In this document: piece after piece, positions 23,666 to 32,389 of the stretch
Position numbering within the stretch: the first letter of the stretch is position 1
Layout of the letters: each line of letters opens with the position of its first letter
Assembly (NCBI RefSeq): GCF_022829635.1
Contig: NZ_JAKSYO010000073.1
Location: 1-33,526, forward strand
Direction: 5' to 3'
Source: Methylobacterium sp. E-066
Lineage (GTDB): Bacteria > Pseudomonadota > Alphaproteobacteria > Rhizobiales > Beijerinckiaceae
DNA length: 33,526 nucleotides
Made by a program: the position numbers and the translations under genes
The notes under the pieces: model-generated
Seen by the model: the letters and a program-made list of their open reading frames with translations, nothing else
Database searches by the model: none
Told to the model about the DNA's origin: nothing

Positions 23666-24771
23666 GCGACGATGCCAGCTTCATGCGCCTCGCCCTGGCG
23701 CTCGGCCGGCGCGGGCTCGGCACCACCTGGCCGAACCCCTCGGTCGGCGCCGTCGTGGTCGAGCCCGGCACCGGCCGGATCCTCGGAACCGGGGCGACGG
23801 CGCCGGGAGGCCGTCCGCACGGGGAGCCGCTGGCACTCGCCGAGGCCGGCGCAGCGGCACGAGGCGCGACCCTCTACGTCACCCTGGAGCCGTGCTCGCA
23901 TCACGGCCGCACGCCGCCCTGCACCGACGCGATCCTGGCCGCCGGGATCGCCCGGGTGGTCAGCGCCGTGGAGGATCCGGATTCGCGGGTGGCCGGGCGC
24001 GGCCACGCGCTGCTGCGCCAGGGGGGCGTCACCGTCGAGACCGGCCTGATGCAGGAGGCGGCGGCCCGGGACCATATCGGCCACATCACCCGGGTGACCC
24101 GCGGCCGGCCGGCGGTGCACCTCAAGCTCGCCCGCACCCGCGACGGCTTCTGCGCGAGCGCCGGCCCGGAGCGCCTGCGGATCACCGGCCCGGTGGCCGA
24201 CGGGGCGGTGCATCTCTGGCGAGCGCATGCCGACGCGATCCTGATCGGCATCGGCACCGCCCGGGCCGACGACCCGTCCCTGACCGTGCGGCTGCCGGGC
24301 CTCGGCGCCCGCTCGCCCCTGCGGATCGTGCTCGATTCGCAGCTGATGCTCTCCCCCGCCGGCGTGTTGGCCCGGACCGCGCGCGACACCGCCACGCTGG
24401 TCCTGACCACCCGCTCCGCCCCGGCCCATGCCCGCCGGGCCCTGGAGGCGCTCGGCGTCGAGATCGCCATCCTGCCGGCGGATGTCGCCGGGCGCGTCGA
24501 CCTGCCGACGGCGCTGGCGCATCTGGGGGAGCGCGGTTTGACGCGCCTGTGCACCGAGGGCGGCCCGCGCCTTGCCGATGCCCTGGCGCGGGCCGATCTG
24601 ATCGAGGCCTGCACGCTGGTCACCGGGCCGGCGGAACTCGGCCTAGCGGGCGGCCTGAAGGCGCTCGGCCCGGATTTGACCGGCGCGTTGGCAGACCCGA
24701 AAAAATTCCGGGTGGCCGAGCGGCTGCAGCTCGGCCCCGACGAGGCCGCCACCTACGAGAGGATGTCGTAA
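23662..24771 (+). CDS. ribD: Riboflavin biosynthesis bifunctional deaminase/reductase RibD
   Basis: This 369-residue enzyme carries out two consecutive steps of riboflavin synthesis: deamination of the pyrimidine ring and NADPH-dependent reduction of the ribose side chain. The deaminase domain (about 1-145) has [11 protein letters not shown], the zinc site His53, Cys78 and Cys87 ([13 protein letters not shown]) and the proton-shuttle Glu55. The His-x-Glu motif reads HGE, where HAE is usual. The reductase domain (about 150-365) has [33 protein letters not shown] and the nucleotide-binding [16 protein letters not shown]. It overlaps nrdR by four bases and ends 3 bases before ribE, so the two rib genes are one unit. 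Confidence 0.95.
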   Translation: MSDDASFMRLALALGRRGLGTTWPNPSVGAVVVEPGTGRILGTGATAPGGRPHGEPLALAEAGAAARGATLYVTLEPCSHHGRTPPCTDAILAAGIARVVSAVEDPDSRVAGRGHALLRQGGVTVETGLMQEAAARDHIGHITRVTRGRPAVHLKLARTRDGFCASAGPERLRITGPVADGAVHLWRAHADAILIGIGTARADDPSLTVRLPGLGARSPLRIVLDSQLMLSPAGVLARTARDTATLVLTTRSAPAHARRALEALGVEIAILPADVAGRVDLPTALAHLGERGLTRLCTEGGPRLADALARADLIEACTLVTGPAELGLAGGLKALGPDLTGALADPKKFRVAERLQLGPDEAATYERMS

Positions 24772-24774
24772 AAC

Positions 24775-25401
24775 ATGTTCACCGGTCTCGTCAGCGATGT
24801 CGGCACCATCGTCTCGATCGCGGGCGAGGGCGACCTGCGCCGGATCGCGATCCGTGCCTCCTACGACCCGGCCACCATCGCGCTCGGCGCCTCGATCGCC
24901 TGCTCGGGCCCGTGCCTTACGGCGGTCTCGGTGGAGCCAGCCGAAGGCGGCTGCGTCTTCGCGGTGGACGCCGCCGCCGAGACCCTGGCGCGGACCACGG
25001 TCGGCCGCTGGGTCGCGGGGGGGCGCATCAACCTGGAGCGGTCCCTGAAGATCGGCGACGAGCTCGGCGGCCATCTGGTCACCGGCCATGTCGACGGCGT
25101 CGCCGAGATCCTGGAGCGCGAGAGCGTCACCGCCGGAGCCTGGGGGCCGAGCGACCGCTTCACGCTCCGCGCGCCCCAAAACCTGTCGCGGTTCATCGCC
25201 GAGAAGGGCTCGGTCTGCCTCGACGGCACCTCGCTCACGGTGAACAGCGTCGCGGGCGACGTCTTCTCGGTGCTGCTGATCCCCCACACCCTCCAGGTCA
25301 CCACCTGGGGCGAGCGGCGCGCCGGCGACGGGCTGAACCTGGAGGTCGACCTGATCGCCCGTTACGCGGCCCGGCTCACCGAGGCGCGGCCAGGCGCCTG
25401 A
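24775..25401 (+). CDS. ribE: Riboflavin synthase alpha chain
   Basis: This 208-residue enzyme dismutates two lumazine molecules to riboflavin. It is made of two similar lumazine-binding repeats, starting at MFTGLVSDVGTIVSI and at about residue 97 (near GGHLVTGHVDGVAEIL, with the second repeat carrying GSVCLDGTSLTVNSV). Each repeat shows the typical C-S-G-P-C-L-T or C-L-D-G-T-S-L-T core. It starts 3 bases after the ribD stop, so translation is probably coupled. ribH (lumazine synthase), usually the next gene, is not here: a palindromic repeat and then a gene on the other strand follow. The substrate-producing ribH must be encoded elsewhere. Confidence 0.95.
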   Translation: MFTGLVSDVGTIVSIAGEGDLRRIAIRASYDPATIALGASIACSGPCLTAVSVEPAEGGCVFAVDAAAETLARTTVGRWVAGGRINLERSLKIGDELGGHLVTGHVDGVAEILERESVTAGAWGPSDRFTLRAPQNLSRFIAEKGSVCLDGTSLTVNSVAGDVFSVLLIPHTLQVTTWGERRAGDGLNLEVDLIARYAARLTEARPGA

Positions 25402-25439
25402 CTGCGGGCACGGTACATGACAGCGGCCGGCTTCATCTG

Positions 25440-25601
25440 GATCGACGCTCATCCAGCCCACCCCCCTCATCCTGAGGTGTGAGCGAAGCGAGCCTCGAAG
25501 GAGCCCTCCAGGGATCGCGAGCAAACCAGAGGGCTCCTTCGAGGGCGCCGCCGCGCGTCGCCACCTCAGGATGAGGGATGAGGGTTGGATGAGCGTCGAT
25601 C
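25440..25601. repeat. Long palindrome, CCTCATCCTGAGGTG family (copy 1)
   Basis: Perfect outer arms GATCGACGCTCATCCA (25440-25455) and TGGATGAGCGTCGATC (25586-25601) enclose CCTCATCCTGAGGTG / CACCTCAGGATGAGG and CCTCGAAGGAGCCCTC / GAGGGCTCCTTCGAGG arms. The element shares its inner parts with 26152-26273. It takes up most of the 263-base gap between ribE and the convergent thioesterase gene. Confidence 0.9.
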
Positions 25602-25664
25602 AGGACCGGACCGACGTTTGAGTCCGCTCCGCCGACTGCCCTGCCAAGGCAGCGTCATCCTGCT

Positions 25665-26093
25665 CTAGCGCGGCGGAATCGCGTAGGTGCCGGTGGCGTG
25701 GCAGACGAGGTCGTCGCTGCCCGGGACTGTGATCCCGACCTCGCCCATCGCTAGGCGCCGCCCGAGCTTGAGCAGCCGGCATTCCGCCAGCAGGTCACCG
25801 GGGGCGGGCTTGCGCAGGAAGTTGAAGGTCAGGCTCGTGGTCACCGCCAGGGCGACCGGGCCGATCTGGGCCAGGATCGCGGCGTAGAGCACGTAATCCG
25901 CCAGCGCCATCATGGCCGGCCCCGACACCGTGCCCCCGGGCCGCAGGAAGCGTTCCTGCCCCTCCATCCGCATCCGCGCCGAGAGCGGCCCCACCGCTTC
26001 CAGATGAAACGCCCGCCCGCCCGCCTGCATCTGCGGGAATTCCCGGTCGAGGAAATTTTTCGTTTCTTCGAGGGTGAGGATCGGGGCGCTCAT
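25665..26093 (-). CDS. PaaI-type hotdog-fold thioesterase
   Basis: This 142-residue protein belongs to the PaaI/acyl-CoA thioesterase hotdog family, which hydrolyses acyl-CoA, often aryl or short acyl esters. The core pattern is GGTVSGPAMMALADYVLYAA (about 51-70), in which the Asp is the expected catalytic acid, followed by the strand pair LAVTTSLTFNFLRKPAPGDL and LGRRLAMGEVGITVPG. It is smaller than many acyl-CoA thioesterases but standard for PaaI. The frame runs up to 26156, but the ATG at 26093 gives MSAPILTLEE and the usual length; the ribosome binding site is weak. It lies between the two copies of the palindrome family, alone in its strand group, downstream of spoVR. Confidence 0.83.
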   Translation of the reverse strand: MSAPILTLEETKNFLDREFPQMQAGGRAFHLEAVGPLSARMRMEGQERFLRPGGTVSGPAMMALADYVLYAAILAQIGPVALAVTTSLTFNFLRKPAPGDLLAECRLLKLGRRLAMGEVGITVPGSDDLVCHATGTYAIPPR

Positions 26094-26151
26094 GCCTGGT
26101 TGCAGCATGGGTTGGGGGGTGAGGCAATCCGCGGCTGATCCAATCCACGAC

Positions 26152-26273
26152 CTCATCCTGAGGTGCCGAAGCGGAGCGGAGGCCTCGAAGGAGCCCTCCA
26201 GCGGCCGCGCGATCCCTGGAGGGCTCCTTCGAGGCCAGCCGATCTTCGATCGCCCGTCACCTCAGGATGAGGG
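26152..26273. repeat. Long palindrome, CCTCATCCTGAGGTG family (copy 2)
   Basis: CCTCATCCTGAGGTG (26152-26166) is the exact complement of CACCTCAGGATGAGG (26259-26273), and inner arms of 21 bases pair perfectly at 26182-26202 and 26217-26237 (the GCCTCGAAGGAGCCCTCCAG arm). It fills the gap between the thioesterase and spoVR. The two copies of the family flank the thioesterase gene, about 600 bases apart. Confidence 0.9.
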
Positions 26274-26306
26274 GGTGGGTGGGACAACGCCCCCCCGGAA
26301 AAACCT

Positions 26307-27884
26307 TCAAAAAAAGATCGGCCGCGCGCTGGCGCTGATCTCCCCCAACACCGTGCCGGTTGCCGGCTCCACTTCCTTGAGGACCACGTCGTAGCCCCAC
26401 AGGTCGGCGAGGTGCTGGAGCACGCGCTTGGCGTCGTCCTTCTGCAATGTGATCTTGTTGATCGCCTTGTGGTGCAGGATCAGGCGGCGGTCGCCCTCCA
26501 GATCCACGTCCACCACCTCGATATCCGGGTCGAGCCAGGCGACATCGTATTGGCGCGCGAAGGAGCGGCGCATCTTGCGGTAACCGCGCTCGTCGTGGAT
26601 CGCCTCGACACGCAGCTCCGGCTCCTCGGGATCGTCGACCACGTGGAACAGGCGCAGGTCGCGCATCAGCTTGGGCGACAGGAACTGCTGAATGAAGCTC
26701 TCGTCGCGGTAATTCGCCCAGCAATCGCGCAGCACCGCCATGGCGTCGCCGGTGCCGGCGATGTCCGGGAACCACTCGCGGTCCTCCTGCGTCGGCTGCT
26801 CCACGATGCGGGCGATGTCCTGCATCATCGCGAAGCCGATCGCGTACGGGTTGTGGCCGCCATAGGAGCGGTCGTCGTAGTTCGGCTGCCGGATGACGTT
26901 GGTGTGCGATTGCAGGAATTCGAGATAGGCGGCCTCGGTGATCAGCCCCTTCTCGGAGAGCGAATTCATGATCCGGTAGTGGCTGTAGGTCGCGCAGCCC
27001 TCGTTCATCACCTTGGTCTGGCGCTGCGGGTAGAAATACTGCGCCACCAGCCGGACGATGCGCAGGATCTCGCGCTGCCAGGGACGCAGCCGCGGCGCGA
27101 CCTTCTCCAGGAAGTAGAGGATGTTCTCCTGCGGGAGTTCGAGCAGGGCCTTGCGCCGCTCGGCGGCCAGGTCCGGACGCACCGCGCCGGTCTTCTGCGG
27201 CAGGGTCCGCCACAGGTCGTTGTAGATCTGCTCACCGTGCTCGATCCGCTCGCGCTCGCGGCGCTGCTCGGAGGCGAGGTCCGGCCGCTTCTTGCGCGGG
27301 TAGCGGTGGACGCCCTGGCTCATCAGCGCGTGGGCGGCGTCCAACACCTGCTCCACCGCTTGGTGGCCGTAGCGCTCCTCGCAGCGGGTGATGAAGCCCT
27401 TGGCGAAGTCCAGATAGTCGAGGATGCCCTCGGCATCGGTCCATTGCCGGAACAGATAGTTGTTCTTGAAGAAGTGGTTATGACCGAAGGCAGCGTGGGC
27501 GATCACCAGGGTCTGCATCGTCGCCGTGTTTTCCTCCATCACGTAGGAGATGCACGGATCCGAGTTGATGACGATCTCGTAGGCGAGCCCCATCAGGCCG
27601 CGCCGATAGCCGGCCTCGTGCTGGGCGAAGTGCTTGCCGAAGGACCAGTGCTTGTAGAACAGCGGCATGCCGATCGACGCGTAGGCGTCGAGCATCTGCT
27701 CGGCCGTGATGATCTCGATCTGGTTCGGGTACCAGGACAGCCCCAGCTCCGGCCCGGCAATGGCCTCGCAGGCGTCGTGGATGCGCCGGATCGTGTCGAA
27801 ATCCCAATCGTTGCCGGTGAACAGGGGCTTTTGGCCGCCGGAGATCGGCGACTTGCTCGACGGGCGGCTCAGGCTGGTCACCAT
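26307..27884 (-). CDS. SpoVR family protein
   Basis: This 525-residue protein belongs to the SpoVR/YcgB family, in which E. coli YcgB (510 residues) is the usual reference. Recognisable blocks are WYPNQIEIITAEQMLDAYA, the following MPLFYKHWSFGKHF, and NPYAIGFAMMQDIARI in the middle, together with conserved aromatic and acidic residues. The molecular function is not known; it was linked to spore cortex formation in Bacillus, and in Gram-negative bacteria it travels with prkA and yeaH and is induced in stationary phase or nutrient stress. It is the last gene of the minus-strand trio here. A palindromic repeat separates it from yeaH by 139 bases. Start: ATG at 27884 with AGTAGGG upstream. Confidence 0.93.
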   Translation of the reverse strand: MVTSLSRPSSKSPISGGQKPLFTGNDWDFDTIRRIHDACEAIAGPELGLSWYPNQIEIITAEQMLDAYASIGMPLFYKHWSFGKHFAQHEAGYRRGLMGLAYEIVINSDPCISYVMEENTATMQTLVIAHAAFGHNHFFKNNYLFRQWTDAEGILDYLDFAKGFITRCEERYGHQAVEQVLDAAHALMSQGVHRYPRKKRPDLASEQRRERERIEHGEQIYNDLWRTLPQKTGAVRPDLAAERRKALLELPQENILYFLEKVAPRLRPWQREILRIVRLVAQYFYPQRQTKVMNEGCATYSHYRIMNSLSEKGLITEAAYLEFLQSHTNVIRQPNYDDRSYGGHNPYAIGFAMMQDIARIVEQPTQEDREWFPDIAGTGDAMAVLRDCWANYRDESFIQQFLSPKLMRDLRLFHVVDDPEEPELRVEAIHDERGYRKMRRSFARQYDVAWLDPDIEVVDVDLEGDRRLILHHKAINKITLQKDDAKRVLQHLADLWGYDVVLKEVEPATGTVLGEISASARPIFF

Positions 27885-27907
27885 GAAACCCTACTCCTCA
27901 ACCTGTC

Positions 27908-28016
27908 TCCCCTCCCCCTTGCGGGGAGGGGCCGGGGGTGGGGGTGGTGCAGAAGAGACCACGACGCTCGATCCTGAACGACCCCCACCCCTACCCCTTC
28001 CCGCAAGGGGGAGGGG
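27908..28016. repeat. REP-like repeat, CCCCTCCCC family (inside the stress operon)
   Basis: Two hairpins, CCCCTCCCC-N-GGGGAGGGG like at the left and CCCCTTCCCGCAAGGGGGAG at the right, flank inverted GGGGGTGGGGGT / ACCCCCACCCC segments. It is structurally like the CCCTCTCCC family but with different arm sequence. It fills the gap between yeaH and spoVR and could affect read-through or mRNA stability between them. Confidence 0.8.
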
Positions 28017-28023
28017 AAAATCG

Positions 28024-29325
28024 CTAAGCCTCCGCCTCGGCCCGGGCGTCCTTGCGGCCGAACAGCTCGCGGAACACCGGGTAGATCTCCCGGCGGTGGT
28101 TGACCTTGCGCATGGCGATCGGGCCGCCGGCCTTGGCGATGGCCTCGTAGGTCCGCCACAGGGTGGTGCGGTGCTCCACGAACCCGGCCCGGGGGCCGTT
28201 CTCGTCGCCGACCTCCAGATAGGCGAAGTGCTGGCAGGCCGGCAGGATGTGGGCGCGCAGCAGCTCCGTCGAGGTCGGGCCGTCCGAGGAGACGTTGTCG
28301 CCGTCCGAGGCCTGCGCGGCGTAGATGTTCCAGTCGTTGGGGTCGTAGCGCTCGGCGATGACCCGCTTCATCTCCACCAGCGCCGAGGAGACCAGCGTGC
28401 CGCCGGTCTCCCGGGAGCCGAAGAAGGTCTCCTCGTCCACCTCGGTGGCCCGGTCGGTGTGGCGGATGAACACGATCTCCACGTGCCGGTAGCGGCGGGT
28501 CAGGAAGATGTGCAGCAGGATGTAGAACCGCTTGGCGAGGTCCTTCATGTGCTCGGTCATCGAGCCGGACACGTCCATCAGGCAGAACATCACGGCCTGG
28601 GCGATCGGGCGCGGATAGGGCTCGAACCGGCGGAAGCGCAGGTCGATCGGGTCGACATAGGGGATGCGCTTGGCGCGCTCGCGGAGCTTCAGGAGCGCCT
28701 GCTCCAGGTCCGGCCGGCCGGGATCCGATTCGCGCATCTCGGCGAGCTGCGCCTCCAAAGCCGCGACCTCTTCGGGCTTCGGGCGCTTGAGGGCGATGCG
28801 CCGGGACATCGAGTTGCGCAAAGTCCGGGTCAGGGCGAGGTTGGCCGGCGAGCCGGTCACCGTGTAGCCGGCCCGGCGCATCCCTTCCGTGTCGACCACC
28901 GCGAGACGCCGCTTGGCGAGATCCGGAAGCTCCAGATCCTCCAGAAACAGTTCCAGAAACTCCTCGCGGGTGAGCACGAAGCGGAACGCGTCCTCGCTGT
29001 TCTCGCCGCCCTCCCCGCCCTCGCCGGAGCCGCGGCCACCGCCGCCGCCCGGCGGGCGCTCGATCGTGTCGCCTTCCACGTAGGTCTTGTTGCCCGGCAG
29101 GATGTGGTCCTGCAGGCCGGTGCCGGGCTGGCGGGAGAACCGGGGCTCGCGCACGCCGTCGGCGGGTACGGTCACCCGGCCGTCCTTGCCGAGATCCTTG
29201 ATGTCCTTCTCGCGGGCGGATTCGCGCACGGCGCGCTGGGCAACATCCTTCACGCGCCGCAGGAAGCGCTGGCGGTTGGGGAGGCTCTTGCCCCCCGGGT
29301 TCAGGCGTCGGTCGACGATGTGCAT
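28024..29325 (-). CDS. yeaH: DUF444 / YeaH family protein (von Willebrand A-like)
   Basis: This 433-residue protein is of the YeaH family (E. coli YeaH is about 427). The N-terminal region is basic (MHIVDRRLNPGGKSLPNRQR) and a linker of Gly and Glu residues lies near 91-112. The C-terminal domain carries the metal-ion-dependent adhesion motif of von Willebrand A folds, DVSGS at 251-255, preceded by AQAVMFCLM. This suggests that it binds a metal and acts as a partner of the kinase PrkA; yeaG-yeaH mutants in E. coli are affected in nitrogen starvation, according to the literature as I recall it. The ATG is at 29325. It lies 256 bases after prkA, farther than in E. coli. Confidence 0.92.
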   Translation of the reverse strand: MHIVDRRLNPGGKSLPNRQRFLRRVKDVAQRAVRESAREKDIKDLGKDGRVTVPADGVREPRFSRQPGTGLQDHILPGNKTYVEGDTIERPPGGGGGRGSGEGGEGGENSEDAFRFVLTREEFLELFLEDLELPDLAKRRLAVVDTEGMRRAGYTVTGSPANLALTRTLRNSMSRRIALKRPKPEEVAALEAQLAEMRESDPGRPDLEQALLKLRERAKRIPYVDPIDLRFRRFEPYPRPIAQAVMFCLMDVSGSMTEHMKDLAKRFYILLHIFLTRRYRHVEIVFIRHTDRATEVDEETFFGSRETGGTLVSSALVEMKRVIAERYDPNDWNIYAAQASDGDNVSSDGPTSTELLRAHILPACQHFAYLEVGDENGPRAGFVEHRTTLWRTYEAIAKAGGPIAMRKVNHRREIYPVFRELFGRKDARAEAEA

Positions 29326-29545
29326 ACGCTGCGAAAACCCTCGTCCCGCGTGCTCCGGCCGGTTCTAGCCTCCCGTTATACCATGCTGCCCTCCGAAAGA
29401 GGCTTCCCTCTTTCGCACAGTCTGGTCTAACGCGCCGCTCCCAGATGATGAGTTCGGAAAAGCGGATTTTCCTTTTCCCACATCATGCTTGCGAGCCTCG
29501 CCGGCCGGTCGTCCGAAACTATGGCGGCGGAGGGTCGAAACTTGG

Positions 29546-29569
29546 CCGCCCGGGCTCGACCCCGGGCGG
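29546..29569 (-). terminator. Perfect GC hairpin after prkA
   Basis: CCGCCCGGG at 29546-29554 pairs exactly with CCCGGGCGG at 29561-29569 with a 6-base loop, 12 bases past the prkA stop. No U-tract follows on the minus strand, so it may stabilise the prkA 3' end or partly terminate rather than end the transcript. Two further hairpins lie in the same gap (29394-29415 and 29456-29472). Confidence 0.45.
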
Positions 29570-29581
29570 AGTCTTCGTCCC

Positions 29582-31534
29582 TCAGCCGGCCTGCTTCACC
29601 CGCATGTACCATTCCACCAGGCGGCGGACCTGCCGCTCGGTGTAGCCGCGGGCGACCATGCGCTCGACGAACTCGCCGTGCTTCTTCTCGGTGTCGCCGT
29701 CCTTCTTCGAGCCGAAGGAGATCACCGGCAGCAGTTCCTCGACCTGACTGAACATGCGCCGCTCGATCACCTCGCGCAGCTTCTCGTAGCTGGTCCAGCT
29801 CGGGTTGCGGCCGCCATGCTGGGCCCGCGACCGCAGGGCGAACTTGACCACCTCGTTGCGGAAATCCTTCGGGTTGGCGATTCCCGCAGGCTTTTCGATT
29901 TTCGTGAGCTCCTGATTGAGAAGCTCCCGGTTCAGCAACTGGCCGGTCTCGGCATCCTTGAAGTCCTGATCCTCGATCCACGCATCGGCGTAGTCGATGT
30001 AGCGGTCGAACAGGTTCTGGCCGTAATCGTGATACGATTCGAGATAGGCCTTCTGGATCTCGTGGCCGATGAACTCCGCGTAGCGCGGGGCCAGCTCGGT
30101 CTTGATGAATTCCAGGTACTTCTTCTCGGTCTCGGGCGGCAGCTGCTCCCGGCGGAGCGACTGCTCCAGCACGTACATCAGGTGCACCGGATCGGCCGAG
30201 ACCTCGGTGGTGTCGTGGTTGAAGGTCGCGGCCAGCACCTTGAAGGCGAAGCGGGTCGAGATCCCATCCATGCCCTCGTCGACCCCGGCGGCGTCCTTGT
30301 ATTCCTGCATGGAGCGGGCGCGCGGATCGACCTCGCGGAGCGATTCGCCGTCATAGACACGCATCTTCGAGAAGGCGTTGGAATTGGCGTGCTCGCGCAG
30401 GCGCGACAGAACCGAGAACCGGGCCAGCATCTCGAGCGTGCCCGGCGCGCAGGCCGCGTCCGAGAGTTCGGAGCCGGAGATCAGCTTCTCGTAGATGTGC
30501 TGCTCCTCCGTCACCCGGAGGCAGTACGGGACCTTGATCACGTAGATGCGATCGATGAAGGCCTCGTTGTTCTTGTTGGTCTTGAAGGTCTGCCACTCGG
30601 ATTCGTTCGAGTGGGCCAGGATCACCCCGGTGAACGGGATCGCGCCGATATTCTCGGTGCCGACGTAGTTGCCTTCCTGCGTCGCCGTGAGCAGCGGGTG
30701 CAGCATCTTGATCGGCGCCTTGAACATCTCGACGAATTCGAGAACGCCCTGGTTCGCCCGGTTGAGGCCGCCCGAGTAGGAGTAGGCATCGGGATCGGCC
30801 TGGGACAGGGTCTCCAGCCGGCGGATGTCGACCTTGCCGACCAGCGAGGAGATGTCCTGGTTGTTCTCGTCGCCCGGCTCGGTCTTAGCGATGCCGATCT
30901 GCCGCAGCCGCGACGGCCGGACCTTGATCACCTTGAAGCGCGAGATGTCGCCGTTGAACTCGTCCAGGCGCTTGAGCGCCCAGGGGCTCATCAGCCCGGT
31001 GAGCCGGCGGCGCGGCACGCCGTAGCGCTTCTGGATCTCCTCGCCCATCGTGTCGGGGTCGAACAGCCCGAGCGGGCTCTCGAACACCGGGGAGACCTCG
31101 TCCCCGGCCTTGAGCACGTAGATCGGGTGGACCTCCATCAGCAGCTTGAGCCGCTCGGCCAGCGACGACTTGCCGCCGCCCACCGGGCCCAGCAGGTAGA
31201 GGATCTGCTTGCGCTCCTCCAACCCCTGCGCGGCATGGCGGAAGAACGAGACGATCCGCTCGATCGTCTCCTCCATCCCGTAGAATTCGCGGAACGCCGG
31301 GTAAGTCCGGATCGTCCGGTTCATGAACATCCGGCCGAGGCGGGAATCCTTGGCGGTGTCCACGAATTCCGGCTCGCCGATGGCCGCCAGGATGCGCTCG
31401 GCAGCCGTGGCATACATCAGCGGCTCGTCGCGGCAGGCCTCGAGATACTCGGAGAGTGTCATCTCCGTATCGCGGCGGGCCTCGTACCCTCGGGCGAAGC
31501 TCTGGAAAAGGTCGTTCGTCGCATGCATCGACAT
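29582..31534 (-). CDS. prkA: PrkA family serine protein kinase (YeaG)
   Basis: This 650-residue protein has the PrkA architecture: a AAA+ ATPase domain from about residue 60 to 390 with Walker A GPVGGGKSS (116-124), then the PrkA C-terminal kinase-like region. It is a cytosolic serine kinase of the stress response; E. coli YeaG (about 644 residues) is needed for adaptation to sustained nitrogen starvation. Family marks include MFMNRTIRTYPAF and GVILAHSNESEWQTF. GAGAGGG lies 7 bases before the ATG at 31534. It begins the prkA-yeaH-spoVR trio. The upstream 228 bases should hold the promoter, but I could not identify a definite sigma site. Confidence 0.95.
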   Translation of the reverse strand: MSMHATNDLFQSFARGYEARRDTEMTLSEYLEACRDEPLMYATAAERILAAIGEPEFVDTAKDSRLGRMFMNRTIRTYPAFREFYGMEETIERIVSFFRHAAQGLEERKQILYLLGPVGGGKSSLAERLKLLMEVHPIYVLKAGDEVSPVFESPLGLFDPDTMGEEIQKRYGVPRRRLTGLMSPWALKRLDEFNGDISRFKVIKVRPSRLRQIGIAKTEPGDENNQDISSLVGKVDIRRLETLSQADPDAYSYSGGLNRANQGVLEFVEMFKAPIKMLHPLLTATQEGNYVGTENIGAIPFTGVILAHSNESEWQTFKTNKNNEAFIDRIYVIKVPYCLRVTEEQHIYEKLISGSELSDAACAPGTLEMLARFSVLSRLREHANSNAFSKMRVYDGESLREVDPRARSMQEYKDAAGVDEGMDGISTRFAFKVLAATFNHDTTEVSADPVHLMYVLEQSLRREQLPPETEKKYLEFIKTELAPRYAEFIGHEIQKAYLESYHDYGQNLFDRYIDYADAWIEDQDFKDAETGQLLNRELLNQELTKIEKPAGIANPKDFRNEVVKFALRSRAQHGGRNPSWTSYEKLREVIERRMFSQVEELLPVISFGSKKDGDTEKKHGEFVERMVARGYTERQVRRLVEWYMRVKQAG

Positions 31535-31762
31535 TCGATAACCCTCTCAGACCCTGACAGCTTCATCCTGTCTCGGCTCGGATGCAACCGACAGGCCCGC
31601 TTTTGTCGCAGCGCGGCGAACGCGCCGCCGGCCTGTCGATTGCTTGCAACACTCGTCTGGCCAAAACGCGGCCTCAACCAGGTTCAACGTTGATTTCGGT
31701 CTCCTTCGGGCGAGCAATTTAGGATGAAAAACTATGCACGCGCCAGGGTTTCCTGCCTCTGC

Positions 31763-32218
31763 TTAGAGATCCGTGCCTTCTTTCTTGGCATCGTCCCCGG
31801 ATTTTGAACCCGCCGCCCCGACGGTGATCTTGATGTTCTGGGTCTGCACTTGCCCGTCGGCGCCCTTGACCTCGAAGGTCACCTCGTCGGAGCCGGTGAA
31901 GCCATTGTTGGGCTGGTAGAACAGAGCCTGCACCGCGGCCTCCTTGTTGGGGCAGCGATAGCTGGCCGGCGTCTTCAGCTTGCCGACCTTGGTGATCACC
32001 GAGCCGTTCTTGGGCGCGCCGGAAACCTTGAATTCCGGCATCGGGCCGGGGGTGCAGTCCTTCTTGAGATTCGGGGCGATCTCCAGCCGCACGGTCTTGC
32101 CGGGGGCGACCGTCTTGGAGCGCGTCACCGTGGTCTGGGCAAAGGCCGGGACCTGGGCCGGTCCTGCGAGGATCAGGCCCCCTGCGAGCAGCGCGGCGAG
32201 CGGACGAAGGGCGGTCAT
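31763..32218 (-). CDS. Secreted protein with Ig/cadherin-like domain
   Basis: This 151-residue protein has a Sec signal peptide (MTALRPLAALLAGGLILAG ... AFAQ before TTV). The mature part is a single beta-rich domain with VAPGKTVRLEIAPNLKKDC, PKNGSVITKVG, YRCPNKEA and the closing FYQPNNGFTGSDEVTFEVKG, the last being typical of Ig-like/cadherin-like repeats that bind calcium or carbohydrate. Two Cys residues could form a disulfide. The end is charged (KSGDDAKKEGTDL). The ATG at 32218 follows GGAGAG; the open frame extends further upstream without a signal. Function is unknown, probably periplasmic. It is on the same strand as prkA, 228 bases upstream, but in a separate unit. Confidence 0.75.
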   Translation of the reverse strand: MTALRPLAALLAGGLILAGPAQVPAFAQTTVTRSKTVAPGKTVRLEIAPNLKKDCTPGPMPEFKVSGAPKNGSVITKVGKLKTPASYRCPNKEAAVQALFYQPNNGFTGSDEVTFEVKGADGQVQTQNIKITVGAAGSKSGDDAKKEGTDL

Positions 32219-32389
32219 GGGCGGCGTCTCTCCGGTACCGATCCGGGGCCGGATTCCGGGCTCATACCCGGGCGCCCCTTCCATCGGTTGAAACGCATGT
32301 GGTGACGCCCGACGCGGCCGTCGAGGGTTTTGGGATCGACGTCCCGTCCCGGACAGTGGCGTTGCGCCGAATCTTTTCCGGAACCGATC

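Noticed and set aside
29489..31693. Plus-strand 734-codon frame opposite prkA
   Set aside because: Antisense shadow of a strongly conserved gene; no start signal and no recognisable motifs.
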